Assembly (NCBI GenBank): GCA_021774205.1
Contig: JAJFJI010000280.1
Location: forward strand, 1-9,589
Length of the DNA: 9,589 nt
Reading direction: 5' to 3'
Source: Nitrosomonas sp.
GTDB lineage: Bacteria > Pseudomonadota > Gammaproteobacteria > Burkholderiales > Nitrosomonadaceae
Part shown: piece after piece, positions 6,991 to 9,589 of the stretch
Position numbering within the stretch: position 1 is the stretch's first letter
Layout: the number at the start of each line of letters is the position of its first letter
Program-made: the position numbers and the translations under genes
Notes under the pieces: model-generated
What the model saw: only the letters and a program-made list of their open reading frames with translations
The model's database searches: none
What the model was told of the DNA's origin: nothing

Positions 6991-8074
6991 GTGAAAATTT
7001 GGCAATAATTCGAATGTCTTTCCCAATCATTCGTAGATCCTGAATTTCAAGTGAAGACTTTTGATCTAGGCTGGTTAATTCTGGCAAATCAATAAGTCCC
7101 AACGCTCTATCACCTAGCAAATGCGGCGCAAGAAAAATGACCAGTTCATCTATCAAATCCGCCTTCACAAGCGCGCCATTCAATTTATTACCTGCTTCGA
7201 CCAATAGCTCATTAATTCCTAAATCTGCGAGTTTATGCATCATCTTCACGAGATCGACTTTATCATGCCCATCCGGAATGCCGATTACTTGCGCCCCTTT
7301 TTTACGCAATATATCGGCTTTCTTTGTATTTGCATCCGTAGTAAAAATCAATACGTTTTCACCAAATAGCAACTTAGCATCAACCGGTGTCTCCAGGTGG
7401 CGATCTACCACAACCTTCAATGGTTGCCTGGATGTGTTAATTTCGCGTACTGAGAGCTGGGGATCATCCGCTTTAACCGTCCCAATTCCTGTTAGAATTG
7501 CACAAGAACGGGCACGCCAACGATGCCCATCCTGCCGTGCAGCTTTACCGGTAATCCATTGACTGAGGCCATTTTTAAGGGCTATTTTTCCATCAAGACT
7601 TGCTGCAACCTTTGAACGTATCCAAGGCCGGTTATTTAACATCCTGTTAACGAAGCCAATATTGAGTGCCCGCGCTTCTGTTCCAAGCAAGCCACTTTGC
7701 ACGTCAATTCCCGACTGTCTTAGCAATGCACACCCCTTGCCAGACACCAAAGGATTCGGATCTTCTATTGCCATAACAACCTTGGCAATACCGGCATGCT
7801 TTAGTGCTTCAACACAAGGCGGCGTAAGCCCGTAGTGACTGCATGGTTCTAGCGTCACATAAACAGTTGCGCCGCGCGCCGCTAACCCTGCAACTTTGAG
7901 TGCATTAATTTCTGCATGCGGCTGTCCCGCACGTTCATGCCAACCGCTTCCAACGATGCGTCCCGCTTGTACAACCACGCAGCCAACTCGAGGATTGGGG
8001 GTTGCGCTAAACATCCCCCGTTCGGCAAGCCGCAGTGCCTGAGCCATATAAGCATGATCTGCTGAAGAAAACAT
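6968..8074 (-). CDS. ribD: Bifunctional riboflavin biosynthesis protein RibD (deaminase/reductase)
   Basis: Catalyses the deamination of diaminohydroxyphosphoribosylaminopyrimidine and the NADPH-dependent reduction of the product's ribose in riboflavin synthesis, in the cytoplasm. The 368 residues are the usual bifunctional length. The N-terminal cytidine-deaminase-like domain (about 1-145) has NPRVGCVVV, the zinc site His53-Ala-Glu55 and PCSHYGLTPPC (Cys78, Cys87). The C-terminal reductase domain (about 148-362) has RPWIRSKVAASLDGKIAL, QWITG, LTGIGTVKADDP and LLVEAGNKLNGAL. The start FSSADHAYMAQALRLAERG is typical, so the ATG at 8074 is preferred although only a weak purine stretch precedes it. 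TTATATAA (8086-8093) could be part of a -10 element. Glycine/one-carbon gene glyA and nrdR lie upstream on the same strand. The conserved domain ends at about IRIIAKFS; the final NYSACP derives from the inverted-repeat unit at 6912-6990. Confidence 0.96.
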   Translation of the reverse strand: MFSSADHAYMAQALRLAERGMFSATPNPRVGCVVVQAGRIVGSGWHERAGQPHAEINALKVAGLAARGATVYVTLEPCSHYGLTPPCVEALKHAGIAKVVMAIEDPNPLVSGKGCALLRQSGIDVQSGLLGTEARALNIGFVNRMLNNRPWIRSKVAASLDGKIALKNGLSQWITGKAARQDGHRWRARSCAILTGIGTVKADDPQLSVREINTSRQPLKVVVDRHLETPVDAKLLFGENVLIFTTDANTKKADILRKKGAQVIGIPDGHDKVDLVKMMHKLADLGINELLVEAGNKLNGALVKADLIDELVIFLAPHLLGDRALGLIDLPELTSLDQKSSLEIQDLRMIGKDIRIIAKFSRNYSACP

Positions 8075-8281
8075 TAACGATGTTTCTTATATAATCCGTC
8101 TTAATCCAGCTATTGATCTTTACGAGATGTATTGAAATATGTCTCGTATCCTGTTACGAACGACTGATAACTAAACACCTTAGGATGGTGATTAGTACGC
8201 CGTCAACTTGATATTTACGGATACAGATGGGGTACTAATGAAACAGTGGACCGGTATTATTTATGAATTACACAGAATAAT
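8075..8281. other. 207-bp non-coding gap between nrdR and ribD with several inverted repeats
   Basis: No convincing gene. It holds a 12-bp stem at 8121-8132/8137-8148 with a TGAA loop (perfect if two G-U pairs are allowed on the plus-strand RNA), a small CACC/GGTG hairpin (8176-8190), and a 13-bp arm pair with 11 matches at 8189-8201/8229-8241. Near nrdR lies the hairpin at 8263-8285. On the minus strand TTGACG (8206-8201) and TTATATAA (8093-8086) are isolated promoter-like hexamers without good partners. I see no FMN riboswitch. It may be an RNA leader of ribD, a plus-strand RNA, or decayed repeats; see findings. Confidence 0.45.
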
Positions 8282-8285
8282 TCAT
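8263..8285 (-). terminator. AT-rich hairpin at the nrdR 3' end
   Basis: ATGAATTA and TAATTCAT form a perfect 8-bp stem with a 7-base loop, beginning inside the nrdR stop codon region. It is nearly all A-T and is followed on the minus strand by AAATAATACC rather than a T-run, so it may stabilise the 3' end rather than terminate efficiently. Confidence 0.3.
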
Positions 8286-8761
8286 GGAGCTTGCGTTGTT
8301 TTTTTTTGCTGCGGCTTCTGTACTTCCTTGATCGCATCACGAAAATCATCGACATCCTGAAAACTCTTATAAACGGAAGCAAAACGAATATAAGCCACCT
8401 TATCAAGCTTATAAAGCGCTTTCATCACCATCTCACCAATAAGACGGGAAGGCACTTCACGTTCACCCAGACTCAAAACCTTTTGCACGATACTGTCGAT
8501 TGCCGCATCAACATTTTCAGCAGGAACCGGTCGTTTATGTAATGCGCGCATAAAACCTGTCCGCAGTTTTTCGCGATCAAATTCGGCGCGATTCCCATCC
8601 TGTTTAACCACTTGTGGCAAACGCAGCTCTACCGTTTCATAGGTCGTAAAACGTTTGCCACAATTAAGGCAACGGCGACGACGGCGAACCTTGTCGCCTT
8701 CTTCACTAACGCGGGTTTCAATGACACTAGTATCATCAACATTACAAAAGGGGCATTTCAT
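8282..8761 (-). CDS. nrdR: Transcriptional repressor NrdR (ribonucleotide reductase regulator)
   Basis: ATP/dATP-sensing repressor of ribonucleotide reductase genes. The 159 residues fit the family (about 150-160). The N-terminal zinc ribbon has MKCPFC (Cys3, Cys6) and [12 protein letters not shown] (Cys31, Cys34) around a basic RRRRR stretch. The ATP-cone domain follows at about 47-137, starting with [22 protein letters not shown] and including [31 protein letters not shown]. The ATG at 8761 is the family start, though the ribosome site is poor (AGAA). It lies 36 bp downstream of glyA on the same strand without an intervening terminator, so co-transcription is likely; ribD follows after 207 bp. 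This glyA-nrdR-ribD order is familiar in betaproteobacteria. Near the 3' end a run of nine A (8307-8299 on the minus strand) encodes part of a Gln/Lys/Thr tail and is a possible slippage site. No NrdR box was recognised in the window. Confidence 0.97.
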   Translation of the reverse strand: MKCPFCNVDDTSVIETRVSEEGDKVRRRRRCLNCGKRFTTYETVELRLPQVVKQDGNRAEFDREKLRTGFMRALHKRPVPAENVDAAIDSIVQKVLSLGEREVPSRLIGEMVMKALYKLDKVAYIRFASVYKSFQDVDDFRDAIKEVQKPQQKKTTQAP

Positions 8762-8797
8762 AATGTTCTATGCAACAAAACGTGTAAAGACACCAAA

Positions 8798-9589
8798 TCA
8801 GTCACCATAAACAGGGAACTTCGCGCATAACGACTTTGCTTCTTCCGCTACGCGTGATAATACCGCGGAATCCGTAGGCGATTCCAGAACATCTGCTATC
8901 AAATCAGCTAAGTTCTCTGACTCTATCTCCTTGAAGCCCCGTGTCGTTATTGCTGGGGAGCCAATACGTATGCCACTGGTAACAAATGGTTTTTGCGGAT
9001 CATTAGGAATGGCATTCTTGTTAACCGTAATATGCGCTAACTCCAATGATTCCTCGGCCTGCTTACCGGTAAGATTCATCGCACGAAGATCAACTAAAAA
9101 CATGTGGCAGTCCGTATGGCCGGACACAATTCTCAAACCCCTTTTTTTCAGCACTTTTGCCATTACCCGGGCATTTTCAATGACCTGCTCCTGATAATTT
9201 CTGAATTCTTTGCTGGCAGCTTCCTTAAAAGCAACCGCCTTGGCAGCGATTACGTGCATCAACGGTCCCCCTTGTGTTTGTGGAAAAATTGCAGAATTGA
9301 GTGCCTTTTCATATTCCGGTTTAGCCATAATAATGCCGCCGCGCGGTCCACGTAACGTTTTATGGGTTGTGCTAGTAACAAAATCAGCAATACCGACTGG
9401 ATTTGGATAAAAACCCGCCGCCACCAATCCAGCATAATGCGCCATGTCAACGAACAAATAAGCACCCACTGAATCGGCGATCTTGCGAAAACGCTTCCAG
9501 TCGATTACCCGCGCATATGAAGAAGCCCCTGCAACAATCATTTTTGGCTTGTGCTCAGTTGCTAATCGCGCAACCTCATCATAATCAAG
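8798..9589 (-). CDS. glyA: Serine hydroxymethyltransferase GlyA, N-terminal part outside window
   Basis: PLP enzyme that interconverts serine and glycine with transfer of the one-carbon unit to tetrahydrofolate, in the cytoplasm. The frame is open to the right edge, giving 263 visible C-terminal residues of about 415. The first visible residues [16 protein letters not shown] precede the in-frame Met at 9541, so that Met is internal. Visible motifs include [27 protein letters not shown] (PLP-contacting Asp and His), the PLP-lysine motif [27 protein letters not shown] and [15 protein letters not shown] with the substrate-carboxylate arginine. The stop TGA at 8798-8800 is 36 bp from nrdR. It shares glycine as a metabolite with ThiO at the other end of the window, but the genes are far apart and on opposite strands, so a functional link is not implied. 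Confidence 0.95.
   Translation of the reverse strand, partial: LDYDEVARLATEHKPKMIVAGASSYARVIDWKRFRKIADSVGAYLFVDMAHYAGLVAAGFYPNPVGIADFVTSTTHKTLRGPRGGIIMAKPEYEKALNSAIFPQTQGGPLMHVIAAKAVAFKEAASKEFRNYQEQVIENARVMAKVLKKRGLRIVSGHTDCHMFLVDLRAMNLTGKQAEESLELAHITVNKNAIPNDPQKPFVTSGIRIGSPAITTRGFKEIESENLADLIADVLESPTDSAVLSRVAEEAKSLCAKFPVYGD

Noticed and set aside
7137..7562. 141-codon plus-strand reading frame opposite ribD
   Set aside because: Antisense to the conserved RibD reductase domain, with no recognisable motif or ribosome site.
8075..8281. FMN riboswitch upstream of ribD
   Set aside because: None of the conserved RFN core segments were found on the minus strand.
8238..8360. 40-codon plus-strand frame starting MKQWTGIIYE, preceded by GGGG
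   Set aside because: Its second half is antisense to nrdR and is shaped by the poly-T run; there is no independent sign of coding. Kept only as a point to check if a plus-strand RNA is found.
9259..9541. Start of glyA at the Met at 9541
   Set aside because: The frame continues to the window edge with sequence matching the conserved region before this Met, so it is internal.

Overview
The window carries nine protein-coding genes and no recognisable rRNA, tRNA, CRISPR array or insertion sequence. The chromosome-style housekeeping content, the moderate A+T richness, the glyA-nrdR-ribD gene order and the RegB/RegA-type two-component pair all suggest a betaproteobacterium, plausibly of the Nitrosomonas group (inference from family resemblance, no search was run).

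Layout: (1) 1-1014, plus strand, the C-terminal ~90% of a ThiO-type glycine oxidase, entering from outside the window. (2) 1011-3135, minus strand, ispH (isoprenoid precursor synthesis) preceded by a DAHP synthase gene (entry to the shikimate pathway); thiO and ispH are convergent and share a TTAA in which both stop codons lie. (3) 3240-4973, minus strand, a ClC-family chloride transporter with a C-terminal CBS pair, in which the usual gating glutamate of the GREGP motif is a tyrosine. (4) A 109-bp divergent promoter region holding a near-perfect GCGAC-N5-GTCAC palindrome that resembles RegA/PrrA binding sites. (5) 5083-6902, plus strand, a redox-type sensor kinase (RegB/PrrB family) and its Fis-type response regulator (RegA/PrrA family), with ATGA-overlapping genes. 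(6) 6968-9589, minus strand, glyA (partial, entering from beyond the right edge), nrdR and ribD, transcribed leftwards in that order; a 207-bp non-coding gap rich in inverted repeats separates nrdR from ribD.

Most of the window is ordinary core metabolism: thiamine (thiO), isoprenoid (ispH), aromatic amino acid (DAHP synthase), one-carbon/serine-glycine (glyA), deoxyribonucleotide control (nrdR) and riboflavin (ribD). The regulatory pair is a global redox sensor in the organisms where it has been studied, and the palindrome upstream of it suggests self-regulation and possibly control of the divergent ClC gene.

I did not find a clearly new multi-gene system. The points most worth checking are the tyrosine-gated ClC, the RegA-like operator, and a 79-bp MITE-like inverted-repeat unit flanked by GTGAA direct repeats between regA and ribD. 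Removing that unit in silico restores an in-frame ribD stop that overlaps the regA stop.
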